This document shows positions 34,611 through 43,909 of a DNA stretch of 64,000 bases, piece after piece. The notes under the pieces were generated by a model. The model saw only the letters and a program-made list of their open reading frames with translations. It was not told the origin of the DNA and did no database searches. The stretch is from CAUZIZ01 sp965218775 (GTDB lineage: Bacteria > Acidobacteriota > UBA6911 > RPQK01 > JAJDTT01): positions 2,976,001 to 3,040,000 of the forward strand of contig CBDCLS010000006.1 in assembly GCA_965218775.1 (NCBI GenBank), in the 5' to 3' direction. Positions within the stretch are counted from its first letter, which is position 1, and each line of letters opens with the position of its first letter. Position numbers and translations under genes: made by a program.

Positions 34611-36059
34611 CTACCAGGCAAAGGCATGAGCCGGTGCGGACCATGCGATGCTGGCGGTCTCGATCTCCTGCTCCTGGTCACTGCACTGTGGTGTTCGGCG
34701 GAGGGTCGGGCGGTCCTTCGGTTCCGGGAACTCGGCGCTGATCTCCTTCAGGGTCGCCTTGGCCTGCTGGAATTCCTCGGTGTCTACCAGCACCTCCTTC
34801 TTGACCGGGAGGTAGGTGATCTCGCGATACGTATTGACGATTCTCTCGTAGAAGGCCGGATGAGTGCGGAAGAAGCTGGCCGATTTGACGTACCCCTTCT
34901 CGCTGGCCATCTTATCGAAGAACGTGATGAATCCAGAGGGATCATATCCCGCATTCCAGGCGTACTGGGCACCCAGCTGATCGGCCTCTTGTTCGAAATC
35001 ACGGCTCACTCCTAGGAGTGTCAGATTCAGCACCATTCCGAGTCCCATGAATCCATACTGCAAAGCGTAGTAGGTTCCGATCCCGGCGACACCCCCGGTA
35101 AAAATGACCGACGCCATCTGGGCGGCCTGGTACAGGATGCTGGCGAAGCTGGCCTTTTTCTGCAGGCGAGCCCCATGTCGTGCGGTGACGTGGGCAATCT
35201 CGTGAGCCAGCACCCCTGCCAGCTCCGATTCCGTCTCGGCTTTCTCGATCAGGCCGGAATTAACGAAGAGGAAGCCCCCCGGCAGGGCGAAGGCATTGAT
35301 CTCATCGCTGGCCAGGACTTCCACCTGGAGGGGAACCATCAAGTCTGAATGGTCGGCGATGCGCTCCGCTACCTGCTGCACGTATTCAGTCACTTCGGGA
35401 TCGTCAACCTCTGGGGGCATGGCACCCATGGATTTCATTTCCCGAATCGCCTGCTGACCTATCTGAACATCTTCTTCTTGCCCTTCTTTTATTACACGAA
35501 TTCCAATGTCCTCGGCATCTCCGTAACGACGTTCCCGGGCCCGAGCTGACTCGAGGTCGTTTTCAATCTGAAGCTTCTTCGCCGGCCATTCCTTGATGAG
35601 CTCCAGCTTGGCCAGCTTGTTGTCGTAGCCGACAGGCAGCAACTGCTTGCGCTCGGACTCCTTCTTTTGCAGACGCTCCTCCAGGCTTAGAACCTGGCAG
35701 TGCAGATCGCTCCTTTCCTGGCCCATGTCCAGGGTGTCTCGAGACTTCGATCGGTTCAGCTCGGCGAGCTGTTTTCGGGTAGCCTCGATCTCCTTTTTCA
35801 GGCTCTTTTCTTCGCTTTTCAACTTGTCCTTCTTTGCCTTCCTCTCCTCTTTCAGCTGTTTCTTGAATGCGTCCAGCTCCTTCTTGGAGAAGTTGAACTC
35901 ATCCGCACTTTCGAGAAGATCGAGGTAGGATTCTTCTACCAAAACAGACAACGGTTGCACCGGATCGGGGTCGAGCCACGCGGCCCACACATTGCTCCAG
36001 ACCAGAAGAGCACAGAGGCTGGTGGCAAAGAACTTAGTGGTGACTTTTCTTGTGACCAT
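34611..36059 (-). CDS. M48-family zinc metalloprotease with N-terminal coiled coil
   Basis: A 482-aa exported protein. After a signal peptide (ATSLCALLVWSNVWA) a highly charged ~110-residue coiled coil (FKKQLKEERKAKKDKLKSEE and on) precedes the peptidase. The zinc motif is HEIAHVTARH in GVLAHEIAHVTARHGARL; the third ligand is the Glu of SRDFEQEADQLG, and the substrate-side motif NAFALPGGFLFVNSGLI is typical of BepA/LoiP-like periplasmic M48 proteases, which control outer membrane protein assembly. The family usually has no such coiled coil, or carries TPR repeats at the C terminus instead. It is monocistronic. Confidence 0.9.
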   Translation of the reverse strand: MVTRKVTTKFFATSLCALLVWSNVWAAWLDPDPVQPLSVLVEESYLDLLESADEFNFSKKELDAFKKQLKEERKAKKDKLKSEEKSLKKEIEATRKQLAELNRSKSRDTLDMGQERSDLHCQVLSLEERLQKKESERKQLLPVGYDNKLAKLELIKEWPAKKLQIENDLESARARERRYGDAEDIGIRVIKEGQEEDVQIGQQAIREMKSMGAMPPEVDDPEVTEYVQQVAERIADHSDLMVPLQVEVLASDEINAFALPGGFLFVNSGLIEKAETESELAGVLAHEIAHVTARHGARLQKKASFASILYQAAQMASVIFTGGVAGIGTYYALQYGFMGLGMVLNLTLLGVSRDFEQEADQLGAQYAWNAGYDPSGFITFFDKMASEKGYVKSASFFRTHPAFYERIVNTYREITYLPVKKEVLVDTEEFQQAKATLKEISAEFPEPKDRPTLRRTPQCSDQEQEIETASIAWSAPAHAFAW

Positions 36060-36620
36060 GACGATTCTCCTCCCCCAAACTGGGGGTTCCTGGTTTGGTC
36101 CAGTAGATCATGCAGGGACCTGCTGGACGTTTCGTAACTGTGACGACTCGAACGGGAGAGTTCACGATCTCCCGTCCCGAGACTCCCGGGAAGCCCGGAA
36201 GAGTGCCGATCTTGCGAACCGATCTAGTCTGTGTCCCAAAGACGGGAGGGACCGGCTCCATTTGTCAGCTGGGGCGTGAGTTGCACGATTTCGTAGCCGC
36301 GACTCATTCCTCTAATCTCCTCTAGGTCCATCACTTACGTTTCGCTGACCTGGCATCGCCGGCTGATGCCCTGGGTTCTGCTATATAGAGGGAGCAGGGG
36401 GAAAAAAGGTTCGCCAAAGATTGTAAAGGCTTGATAGTCCAAGCTGACACTTGTTGACGAAAGGGAAATCAGAAGGGGCTGGAAAACAGAGCCGCGACTG
36501 GAGGTGCAGGCTCAGACGGCCACCTGCGTTCAGAGGAAATCAAACTTTTGCCAGATACCGGATGCGACCCCGTGGTACCCGAGACGTCCCGGCTGGGGCT
36601 GTTGATTCTTCCGGGAGGAA
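36060..36620. other. Intergenic region upstream of the M48 protease gene
   Basis: 561 bp without a recognisable gene, upstream of the protease gene and downstream of the Tat-exported oxidoreductase gene, both on the minus strand. A weak hairpin CGGGAGA/TCTCCCG lies near 36150-36170, followed by further CCCGGGA-type short palindromes to about 36200. Nothing else was recognised. Confidence 0.4.
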
Positions 36621-37922
36621 TCAGGCAAATAGCGTCTCACCCGGCATGGACACTGGGCTGGCGGGCGGCTTTGCGTCCCAGGCATAGGCTTCCGGTGAGA
36701 GACTTTCCTGAGAATTGAGAGCCTCCTCCCAGGTGAGCGTCTTTCCCGTATAGGCCGACATGCGTGCCATGATACCCATTAACGTGCTTTTGGCCATGTA
36801 CTCGCCATTGTTGATCACTTCACCCTTTCGTAGCGCTTCGTACATGACGTTGTGTTCGAGTTGGTGCATGTCGGTTCGGGCGTGAGGCCACTTCCAGGGA
36901 GCTTGCCCGGTTATGCTGTATTCCATCAAGTTGGCCTGCCCTCGGGTGCCGAATACAATGTCGACAAACTCACTACTGCAGCGGGGCTGCTGACGGGTGG
37001 CGGCAAAGTACTTCACGCCATTTTCATATTCGAACACTGCACTGAAGTGGTCATAGATATTTCCGTTCGCCTCGCCGATGCGGGTCTGCCGTCCGCCGGT
37101 AGAGACACAGCGAATCGGGTTCTGATCCTTCATCAGCCAGGCGATCTTGTCGAGCTCATGGACGAACTGTTCCACAATGAAGTCCCCGGACAACCAGGTG
37201 AAGTTGTACCAGTTCCGCATTTGCCAATACATGTCGGTATCGCTCGGACTCCGCTCAAGCTTCCGGGAGTAGCCGTTGAAACGGGTGCTCTGGACTGCGA
37301 CCAGATCTCCCACTGCACCTTCGTGAATCTGATTGATGGTTTTCTGCATACCCGTCTCGTATCGCCAGCAGAGACCAGAAACGAGGAAGAGATTTTTCTG
37401 CTTGGCCAGCTCGGCAGACTCTAGAATCGAGCGGATGCCAGGAGCGTCCACCGCCACCGGCTTTTCAGCGAAGACATGCTTTCCGGCCTCGATACAAGCC
37501 CTCAGGTGAATCGGCCGAAAATGAGTGGGTGTCGCCAGCAAGACCACGTCCACGCCCGAGGAGAGTAACTGTTGGTAAGCGTCGAAACCCACGAAACAGT
37601 GGTCCCTGGGTACCGTTACCCGATTGGACACATCCTCTGACTGCTTCAGGTTCGCAAGGCTCTTGTCCAGTTGATCGGAGAAGGCATCGGCCATAGCCAC
37701 CAATCGAGTATTGGGGTCTGCCCGCAGCGCCTGGGCAGCGGCTCCGGTCCCCCGGCCACCACAGCCGACCAACCCAATCCGTAGGGTCTCGCTTCCATCG
37801 ACGTAGCCGGCTCTCATGTTCGAAGCCACACCGGCACCCACAACCGCCGCCGCCGATTGCCTCAGAAAGGCCCGTCGCGAGGCTGAAGTAGTTTTCCTGG
37901 GCACGGGTTTCTTTCCTTCCAT
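36621..37922 (-). CDS. Tat-exported Gfo/Idh/MocA-family oxidoreductase
   Basis: A 433-aa NAD(P)-dependent oxidoreductase. The twin-arginine leader SRRAFLRQSAAAVVGAGVAS precedes the Rossmann fold: IGLVGCGGRGTGAA (GxGxxG), VVLLATPTHFRPIHLRACIE, AGKHVFAEKPVAVD with the catalytic EKP lysine, and GLCWRYETGMQKTI. The C-terminal sheet holds YNFTWLSGDFIVEQFVHELD. Planctomycete/acidobacterial relatives of this exported type are associated with breakdown of glycans or sugar acids, with a bound cofactor carried out through Tat. ATG 37922 is chosen for its AAAGGA site; the frame is open to 37943. Single gene. Confidence 0.88.
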   Translation of the reverse strand: MEGKKPVPRKTTSASRRAFLRQSAAAVVGAGVASNMRAGYVDGSETLRIGLVGCGGRGTGAAAQALRADPNTRLVAMADAFSDQLDKSLANLKQSEDVSNRVTVPRDHCFVGFDAYQQLLSSGVDVVLLATPTHFRPIHLRACIEAGKHVFAEKPVAVDAPGIRSILESAELAKQKNLFLVSGLCWRYETGMQKTINQIHEGAVGDLVAVQSTRFNGYSRKLERSPSDTDMYWQMRNWYNFTWLSGDFIVEQFVHELDKIAWLMKDQNPIRCVSTGGRQTRIGEANGNIYDHFSAVFEYENGVKYFAATRQQPRCSSEFVDIVFGTRGQANLMEYSITGQAPWKWPHARTDMHQLEHNVMYEALRKGEVINNGEYMAKSTLMGIMARMSAYTGKTLTWEEALNSQESLSPEAYAWDAKPPASPVSMPGETLFA

Positions 37923-38221
37923 CTTGTTCCTTTCTATGGCCACGAGGCCGGATACGATATACCATTCTATAGAAGACTACCTGTTTCATCAAAGCCTCAG
38001 TTGCCAGTGTCCGGCGGCGATTCCCGTATGGGGAGATGAGCCATTTGCTGGCTCGGTGCATCTAGGATTTGCGAGCGAAGTCGGGTGCCCGTATGTCCCG
38101 AAGGCGGCTGGCGGTCGCACTGCCACTGCCACTGACGACGTCTATGACGGTATGCTACCATTTGAGCGACTACGGGGGAGACGAGTTGCAAGATGGACCA
38201 TCGGGGAGAAGGAGAGAGTCT

Positions 38222-39292
38222 ATGATCACCCAATTCATTGATTGTTCGGCTGGTTTTGCGCAGGTGAAGGACCCTCACCGGAGGGGACGCCGGGTCTGGC
38301 GAGGGGTTCTCGGTCTCGTGTTGGTGCTAGCGATCGCGGGCTGCTCGCAGGATCCGAAACAAACCCTGATCACCGAAGAGAATCAGGCAGAGCTTTACCA
38401 GACCATTAGCAAGGGCAAGGCGTTGACGTTCGAGGAAGGCCAGCTGCTCGAGGCTTACCTGGAGCGACACCGAGATGAGCTCGAGGATCGCAAACTGCCC
38501 CCAGGAAGAACCATCGAAGAGCTGATTCAAGAACAACGCCTGTTAGCCATCCTGGATCAGTCCGATCCAGAGGAAGGTTCTACACCAGGCCAGGACCCGG
38601 ACGCGTTTCAGAGCGGAGGAAAGGGATCTCAGTCCAAGGCCGGAAAACAGGCCGTCCCACCGGGCTCCTCTCCACGAAGCGGTAGCAGTGGGGGGGATAA
38701 CCTCGCTTCCGCTGGTGGAAAGGATAAGTCTGTTCCGCCCAAACCCAAGGTCGTCAAGCCTCCCGCTCCTACCACAGCCGTTGTCCCTTCCGGAACCGCA
38801 CTCCGGGTGCGTCTGAACGAATCTCTGAGCAGCAAGAAGAACCAGTCTGGCGACTTTTTCGAGACGGTGTTGGAGGAGGACCTGATCGTAGACGGGAAGC
38901 TTTTGGCTTCAGAGGGAAGCCGGGTTACCGGTTTCGTCAAGGACGCCCAGAAATCGGGGAAGGTCAAAGGGCGGGCCACGATGGCCCTGGCTATTACTGA
39001 GATCGTAGTCGGAGACGAAACCTATGACATCGACTCCAACACCTTGAAGTTTGAGGCCAAGAGTACGACCACGCGAGATGCCAAGCGGACCGGAATAGCC
39101 ACTGGAGCAGGGGCTCTAATCGGAGTGCTGACCGGTGGCAAGAAGGGGGCTGGAATAGGAGCCATAATTGGAGCGGGTGTAGGTGGCGGGGCCACCGTGA
39201 TGACCGCCGGAGATGAAGTGGAGTTCGCGGTCGAGCAGCTCTTCGAGTTCAAGCTGGACGATGACGTCGAGATGAAAATCGTGTCGAAGTGA
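38222..39292 (+). CDS. Glycine-zipper lipoprotein
   Basis: A 356-aa protein starting at ATG 38222 after GAGAAGGAGAG. A lipoprotein signal with lipobox LAIAGC (GLVLVLAIAGCSQDP) indicates membrane anchoring at about Cys37. A charged helix follows, then a Ser/Gly/Lys/Pro-rich linker (~120-180). A beta-rich domain (VPSGTALRVRLNESLSSKKN, GSRVTGFVKDAQKSGK) resembles the surface beta-domain seen near the C terminus of acidobacterial and cyanobacterial lipoproteins. A glycine zipper (TGIATGAGALIGVLTGGKKG followed by AGIGAIIGAGVGGG) can insert into membrane. Function unknown; an envelope structural role is likely. Confidence 0.75.
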   Translation: MITQFIDCSAGFAQVKDPHRRGRRVWRGVLGLVLVLAIAGCSQDPKQTLITEENQAELYQTISKGKALTFEEGQLLEAYLERHRDELEDRKLPPGRTIEELIQEQRLLAILDQSDPEEGSTPGQDPDAFQSGGKGSQSKAGKQAVPPGSSPRSGSSGGDNLASAGGKDKSVPPKPKVVKPPAPTTAVVPSGTALRVRLNESLSSKKNQSGDFFETVLEEDLIVDGKLLASEGSRVTGFVKDAQKSGKVKGRATMALAITEIVVGDETYDIDSNTLKFEAKSTTTRDAKRTGIATGAGALIGVLTGGKKGAGIGAIIGAGVGGGATVMTAGDEVEFAVEQLFEFKLDDDVEMKIVSK

Positions 39293-39365
39293 AGCGGCCC
39301 TCGGGCCCCAGTCATGCCTGTCGTTTCTCACTCAATACGTGGGATCTGAGGTTTTTCCCTGACTG

Positions 39366-40496
39366 ATGCGTATCGATGCGGTCGAGGTCTTCCATGTTGC
39401 CATGCCCTTGATCTATCCCTGGCGGACCGCCTATGGCGAAGACGCCGCGATAGATTCTGTGGTGGTCAGGGTGGAGAGTCGCGATCTGGAAGCCTGGAGT
39501 GAGACGACTCCCTTTGCAGCACCTCAATACAGCCCGGAGTGGGCGCGAGGTGTGTTTGACTGCGTCTGTGAGTGGCTGGCGCCGTCGCTGATTGGTCGCG
39601 AGATCAGCAGCGGCGAGGAACTGCAGCAGATCCTGTCTTTCGTCAAGGGCAATCCGTTTGCCAAGGCTTCTTTGGATATCGGCTGGTGGGTCCTCCACGC
39701 CTTGGAGAAGGGACAGCCTCTGCATCGTCTGCTGGGCGGGAATCGTTCTTCGGTCGAGGTGGGCGCAGACTTCGGAATCATGGATTCGATTGACGACCTC
39801 CTGGCGGGACTGGAGGGAGCTTTCGAGGCCGGCTTCAAGCGCGTCAAATTGAAGTTCCGGCCTGGCTGGGACCTCGAGATGCTGCGGCAGGTCAGAGCGC
39901 GTTTCCCCTCACAGACTTTTCATATCGACTGCAACAGTGGTTACCAACTGAGCGACGTCGACATGTTTCGGCGCATCGATGAATTCGGCCTGGCCATGAT
40001 CGAACAGCCGCTGGCTCACGATGATCTGCTGGATCATTCCAAGCTGCAGCGGGAGATCCAGACTCCAATCTGCCTTGACGAGAGCATTACGACGCTGGAA
40101 AAGACGAGAAAGGCCATTGAATTGGGGAGTTGTGGTTACGTCAACGTGAAGCCTGCTCGGGTAGGGGGACTGACGAGCGCCAAGCAGATTCACGATTTGT
40201 GCAGGGATGAGGGAATCCCCTGTTGGATCGGATCCATGTTGGAGAGTGCCATCGGTACCCGCGCCAACGCTGCCATGGCGACATTGGAAAACTTCACCTA
40301 TCCCGCCGATCTTTTCCCCACCAGTCGCTTCTACGAAAGAGACCTGGGCTCACCCCGGGTGGAGCTGCTTCGAGAGAACGGTATTCCAAAGATCGCCCTT
40401 CTAGACCGGCCAGGAACGGGCACAGAGCCAGATCGGGAGATGTTGGAACGCTGCTGTCTGTCCCGTGCCCTGGTGAACCGACCGCTGGAGTCGTAA
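39366..40496 (+). CDS. Enolase-superfamily enzyme (o-succinylbenzoate synthase / N-acylamino-acid racemase type)
   Basis: A 376-aa muconate-lactonising-subgroup enolase-superfamily protein. The catalytic lysine pair is in FKRVKLKFRPGWD (KxK), the metal ligands in FHIDCNSGY (Asp), AMIEQPLAHDD (Glu) and ICLDESI (Asp), and the second lysine in YVNVKPARVGG. The N-terminal capping domain begins MRIDAVEVFHVAMPL. This arrangement fits the MenC / N-acylamino acid racemase family; no menaquinone genes are near it, so dipeptide or N-acyl amino acid epimerisation is equally possible. It ends 1 bp before a 12-bp stem hairpin. Confidence 0.85.
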   Translation: MRIDAVEVFHVAMPLIYPWRTAYGEDAAIDSVVVRVESRDLEAWSETTPFAAPQYSPEWARGVFDCVCEWLAPSLIGREISSGEELQQILSFVKGNPFAKASLDIGWWVLHALEKGQPLHRLLGGNRSSVEVGADFGIMDSIDDLLAGLEGAFEAGFKRVKLKFRPGWDLEMLRQVRARFPSQTFHIDCNSGYQLSDVDMFRRIDEFGLAMIEQPLAHDDLLDHSKLQREIQTPICLDESITTLEKTRKAIELGSCGYVNVKPARVGGLTSAKQIHDLCRDEGIPCWIGSMLESAIGTRANAAMATLENFTYPADLFPTSRFYERDLGSPRVELLRENGIPKIALLDRPGTGTEPDREMLERCCLSRALVNRPLES

Positions 40497-40526
40497 GGAA
40501 ATCCCAAGATACACCTTGGGATTTCC
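40497..40526. terminator. Bidirectional terminator hairpin between convergent genes
   Basis: A perfect 12-bp stem GGAAATCCCAAG / CTTGGGATTTCC encloses the loop ATACAC and is followed by TTCTTGT on the + strand. It lies directly after the stop of the enolase-superfamily gene and 21 bp from the end of the opposing MFS gene. Confidence 0.8.
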
Positions 40527-40546
40527 TTCTTGTAATCTGGAATCTT

Positions 40547-41794
40547 CTACGATGTTGCTTCAGCCGCCGAGTCGGGTTCCTGGAACACTGCCCAGAAGAT
40601 TACTGCGCAGAGAGTCGTGACCAATGCAGGAACAGCGAAGACGATGCCGTAATCGGTGATCTCTCCTGAGGTACATACCTCTTTCAGCCAACCCGCGAAA
40701 AGACTTCCGCCAAAGAGACCGATCCCCAGCACCGCTACGTTGATGAGGGACTGGGCCGAAGCCCGAATGTCTCGTGGTGCAACCATGTCCGTGTAGATGA
40801 AAGCCACGACGAAAAAGAAGACATAGCAGAAACCGTGCAGGCCGAGCGAGGCAACCGCGACCCAGATCACGCCTGGAGTCGATTCGTGCAGCATCCAGGC
40901 CAGGGCAAATATGACGTAGCGGACGGGCCAGGCCAGAATTCCCAGCAGCATCGATCTGCGCACTCCCCATCGCGAGAGGGCGTAAGGAAGCAACGCTGCC
41001 ATGGTGAGGATCTCGGCGATCTGGCCAAGCGTCATCCAGGCAGGCAGGTTCTCCGAATTGATGCCTACGGCTGGTCCGATCGTCTGGAGATAGGGAAACG
41101 TCAGGACATAGTAGAGTTGTAGTTCGGTTGCGACCACGAAGGCGATCAAAAAGAAGTAGAGGTAGTTTCGATCACGGAGAAGGGCCAGGGCCCGGCGAAA
41201 CGCCAGTGGATCAGCCCCCTCCCTGGAGGGCGGAGTATGAGGCAGCTTTAGCGCAAAGAGAGCCATCGCCAAGGAGAACACTCCTGCTAGTACAAAGGCG
41301 TCGATGTATCCGGCAGCCTCGGTGTTGTAGTTGACCCGCAACAAGGTGAGAATCCAGTTGGCTACGATCCAACCAATCGTTCCCCAGACACGAACCGGAC
41401 CAAAATCTCTCTGCCCATCCTCCAGATGCTGGAACGCAAGAGCGTTGGTCAGTGCCAATGTGGGAGCAAAAACAAGGCAGTAGAGAAACATCAGGGCCAG
41501 CATGGGGGTAAGGGTGGAGGTGAATGCCATCGCTATCAGCAGTACTCCTCCCAGGAGTTGGAATAGAGCCAGCGCCTTCTGGGTGGGCAGCCAGCGGTCG
41601 GCTACCTGTCCAGCAGTGAAGGGGGATAACAGATTGGCCAGCGGAAAAGCCGCATAGATAAGTCCCAATCCCCACCCCGTAAATCCAAGTCGAGCCTCCA
41701 GGTAGCCTGCCAGGGCCGGAGCCCAAGCTCCCCAGATCGCATACTGGAAGAACATCATCAAACTCAGCCTGGGATGTCGGAACACGTTTCGCAT
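40547..41794 (-). CDS. MFS permease of the nucleoside:H+ symporter type
   Basis: A 415-aa twelve-helix permease. The first helix (MMFFQYAIWGAWAPALAGYL), the helix-4/5 loop with HLEDGQRDFGPVRVWGTIGW and the late region MVAPRDIRASAQSLINVAV are characteristic of NupG/XapB-like nucleoside permeases. It may import nucleosides or related sugars. It lies about 90 bp downstream of the PfkB-kinase gene on the same strand, so it could supply a substrate to that kinase, but a low-complexity GGTTACAG repeat separates them. ATG 41794 is the start. Confidence 0.82.
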   Translation of the reverse strand: MRNVFRHPRLSLMMFFQYAIWGAWAPALAGYLEARLGFTGWGLGLIYAAFPLANLLSPFTAGQVADRWLPTQKALALFQLLGGVLLIAMAFTSTLTPMLALMFLYCLVFAPTLALTNALAFQHLEDGQRDFGPVRVWGTIGWIVANWILTLLRVNYNTEAAGYIDAFVLAGVFSLAMALFALKLPHTPPSREGADPLAFRRALALLRDRNYLYFFLIAFVVATELQLYYVLTFPYLQTIGPAVGINSENLPAWMTLGQIAEILTMAALLPYALSRWGVRRSMLLGILAWPVRYVIFALAWMLHESTPGVIWVAVASLGLHGFCYVFFFVVAFIYTDMVAPRDIRASAQSLINVAVLGIGLFGGSLFAGWLKEVCTSGEITDYGIVFAVPALVTTLCAVIFWAVFQEPDSAAEATS

Positions 41795-41811
41795 CAGTCA
41801 CGGCCTTTCTG

Positions 41812-41850
41812 AGGTCGCAGGTTACGGGTCGCTGGTTACAGGTTGCAGGT
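41812..41850 (+). repeat. GGTTACAG-type short repeat
   Basis: The units AGGTCGCAGGTTACGGGTCG and CTGGTTACAGGTTGCAGGT repeat the phrase GGTTACAGGTTGCAGG. A related stretch, GGTTACAGATTGCAGGTTAC, is at 54187-54214. Both are intergenic and resemble the other low-complexity seeds in this window. Confidence 0.65.
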
Positions 41851-41883
41851 CTCCCGAATACATACATTTCGCTGAGGATTGTT

Positions 41884-42921
41884 TCACACACTATTCTGAT
41901 TTCGCCACAGTTCCAGCCGGTCCGGTAGTTGCTCAGGCTTGGCCGTTCCGGTCATCGCCAGTTGCTGAATGGTGAGGGAGGCCACCAGATTGGCGATCAG
42001 TGCCGCCTCGGGAAGGGTTGCACCGCTGGCCAGGGCGAGAATGGCTCCCGCACAGGTCGAGTCTCCAGCTCCGGTGGGATCGGTGGGTCCCTCGATCCTC
42101 ACGGCGGGCACCAGCGTCATCTGCGGATCCGAAACAAGCGCGCCTCGCTCACCCAAAGTGACGTAGACCGGTGCTCCGTTCTGGGTCCGTAAGTCCTGCA
42201 GTGCCTTTTTCACCCTTTCCAACTCTACCCTTTCCTCGGGTAGCGGATTGGCATGATCTACGGCCTCGAACTGGTTGGGCTTGATGATGAGGTTTCGGAA
42301 GAGCCGAATGTGTGTCCGGCTGTCCGCTAGGAAGACTACCTCTGGATGTCTCTCGGCTTGCTCGGCAAGAATTTCACGCATTCTGGAGGTGATGATGCCG
42401 CAGTCGTCCTCCTCCACCTGGTCGGCTACGACAACAGCATCGACTTGCTCCAGCAGCCGATCGAGGGTCTCAGTGACCGCTTCGATAGCCTCGTCAGCCG
42501 TGGTTTCCCGGTTCTTGGTGTCGTAGCGATGGTGCTCGCCCGCCAAACTGGCATCTGTCATGTCCCTGGGTTTGAGGTAGGTTGGAGTCATCAGGAAGGG
42601 ATACTGCAGAAGTCCTGAGGTTTCACAACCGAGATGTTGAAGACCCTTCAGGAGGTCGTGAGCCTCGCCGTCGTCGCCAATCGCCCCAACTGTATGGACC
42701 CTGGCAGTCCCAAGAGATACCAGGTTGTTGACGATTGTTCCGGCTGCCCCCGGGGTACGGCGAATGGCGACCACCTGATGCGCCGGCTGCCCGCTTTCAA
42801 CACTTCGCTCCAGAATCTCTGGGTCGGTGTCGAGATACTTGTCCAGGAAGAAGTCGCCGATGACTGCTATCCGGCGGGAGCTGAATCCGGCGATCAATTC
42901 TTGCAGGCGCTCTGGTGTCAT
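41884..42921 (-). CDS. PfkB/RfaE-type carbohydrate kinase
   Basis: A 345-aa ribokinase-family sugar kinase. The N-terminal VIGDFFLDKYLDTDPEILER resembles the kinase half of HldE/RfaE rather than ribokinase. The catalytic and anion-hole motif is GPTDPTGAGDSTCAGAI, with the Asp base; VFLADSRTHIRLF and IIKPNQFEA are also HldA-like. The nucleotidyltransferase half of HldE is absent. It is the third gene of a tight operon with an uncharacterised protein and a HAD phosphatase; together they suggest synthesis or turnover of a phosphorylated sugar. The exact sugar is unknown. Confidence 0.87.
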   Translation of the reverse strand: MTPERLQELIAGFSSRRIAVIGDFFLDKYLDTDPEILERSVESGQPAHQVVAIRRTPGAAGTIVNNLVSLGTARVHTVGAIGDDGEAHDLLKGLQHLGCETSGLLQYPFLMTPTYLKPRDMTDASLAGEHHRYDTKNRETTADEAIEAVTETLDRLLEQVDAVVVADQVEEDDCGIITSRMREILAEQAERHPEVVFLADSRTHIRLFRNLIIKPNQFEAVDHANPLPEERVELERVKKALQDLRTQNGAPVYVTLGERGALVSDPQMTLVPAVRIEGPTDPTGAGDSTCAGAILALASGATLPEAALIANLVASLTIQQLAMTGTAKPEQLPDRLELWRNQNSV

Positions 42922-42940
42922 CTCAGGTGGTTTGTTGAGG

Positions 42941-43906
42941 CTATAGTCTGGAGATTATCTCGTCATAAAGCGCTGGTATGGTTTCGCGATGGCGACCTCG
43001 GATGTAGTAGCTCTGTCCACCGTCTGCTACGGTTCGGACCAGAATCGTCTTGTAGGGGCGAAAATAATAGCGAGGATCCTCTTTGGGCGCTTCCTGGGAG
43101 AGTTCCTCTCCAAGCTCTACCAGGTCAAATACTCCGGTGGTAAACCGACTTATGGTGCGATTCTGCTGGGACGCCACGTTTCGAGCCATCGCCAGGGCTT
43201 TGAGATAAACCTCGGGTCCCATGACGGCCGAACCGATGTTCAGGAATACGCCGCCTTCCAGCTCCGTGACCGACTGTGTGAAGATCAGGAAGTCGGTGAA
43301 CGAAGTCGCTCCGGTTGCCGCTCCATCGAAATTGGGATGTTCGTGGACGATGTCCTGACCGATCGATACGTGAACGGTCACTGGCACTCCCAAGCGATAT
43401 CCTGCCGCGATGAGACTTTCGTTGCGAAAGTCAAAGCTGCTGTCTTCGATCATGCGGCCGATAGCCTCGCCCAGGCCGATACCGTCTCGATGTCCGTCGG
43501 CAGCAGCCTGATTGATCTTCCCGGTTTCGGTCCACAATCCGAACTGACCCTGTTTGATGTAGCGGGCAACGCTCTCACAGGTCTCGCCGATCAGAGCCAT
43601 CTCGAAGTCATGGATGGCCCCGGCACCGTTGAGGGCGACGTGCCGCAGCAGTCCACGCCTCATCAAGTCGATCAAGAGCGGTGAGTTGCCTTCCCTCAGG
43701 ACGTGCGCGCCGCAAGCGAAGATCACGGCCCGATTCGAGTTGGCGGCCTCCACGATTCTCTCCGCCAGGACAGAAAGGGCCGGATCTTCAAAGGGAAGCC
43801 GCGGTCTTTCGCGTTGCTTCAAGACGGCCTGGCGGGGCAGATCGTGGTCGCGCTCCTCGAGCGGCAGGAGCTTCAACTGAGTCCGGTCAAAGCTGGGAAA
43901 AGGCAT
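42941..43906 (-). CDS. Conserved protein of unknown function, middle gene of kinase-phosphatase operon
   Basis: A 321-aa soluble protein starting at ATG 43906 behind GGAAGG, 3 bp after the HAD gene. Recognisable conserved blocks are FACGAHVLREGNSPLLIDLM, LNGAGAIHDFEMALIGETCE, a GRMIEDSSF segment, VTVHVSIGQDIVHEHPNFDG, NIGSAVMGPEVYLKALAMAR and YYFRPYKTILVRTVADGG. The GAGAIHDFE and GSAVMGPE blocks recall the nucleotide-binding deoxyhypusine-synthase-like fold, but I cannot assign that family with confidence. I recall uncharacterised relatives next to sugar kinases in Geobacter-like genomes. The operon position suggests a step in a phospho-sugar pathway. Confidence 0.7.
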   Translation of the reverse strand: MPFPSFDRTQLKLLPLEERDHDLPRQAVLKQRERPRLPFEDPALSVLAERIVEAANSNRAVIFACGAHVLREGNSPLLIDLMRRGLLRHVALNGAGAIHDFEMALIGETCESVARYIKQGQFGLWTETGKINQAAADGHRDGIGLGEAIGRMIEDSSFDFRNESLIAAGYRLGVPVTVHVSIGQDIVHEHPNFDGAATGATSFTDFLIFTQSVTELEGGVFLNIGSAVMGPEVYLKALAMARNVASQQNRTISRFTTGVFDLVELGEELSQEAPKEDPRYYFRPYKTILVRTVADGGQSYYIRGRHRETIPALYDEIISRL

Positions 43907-43909
43907 TTC

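Noticed and set aside
36034..36279. Small protein genes upstream of the M48 protease gene
   Set aside because: Open frames exist on both strands but lack ribosome-binding sites and recognisable composition; the region is better left as intergenic.
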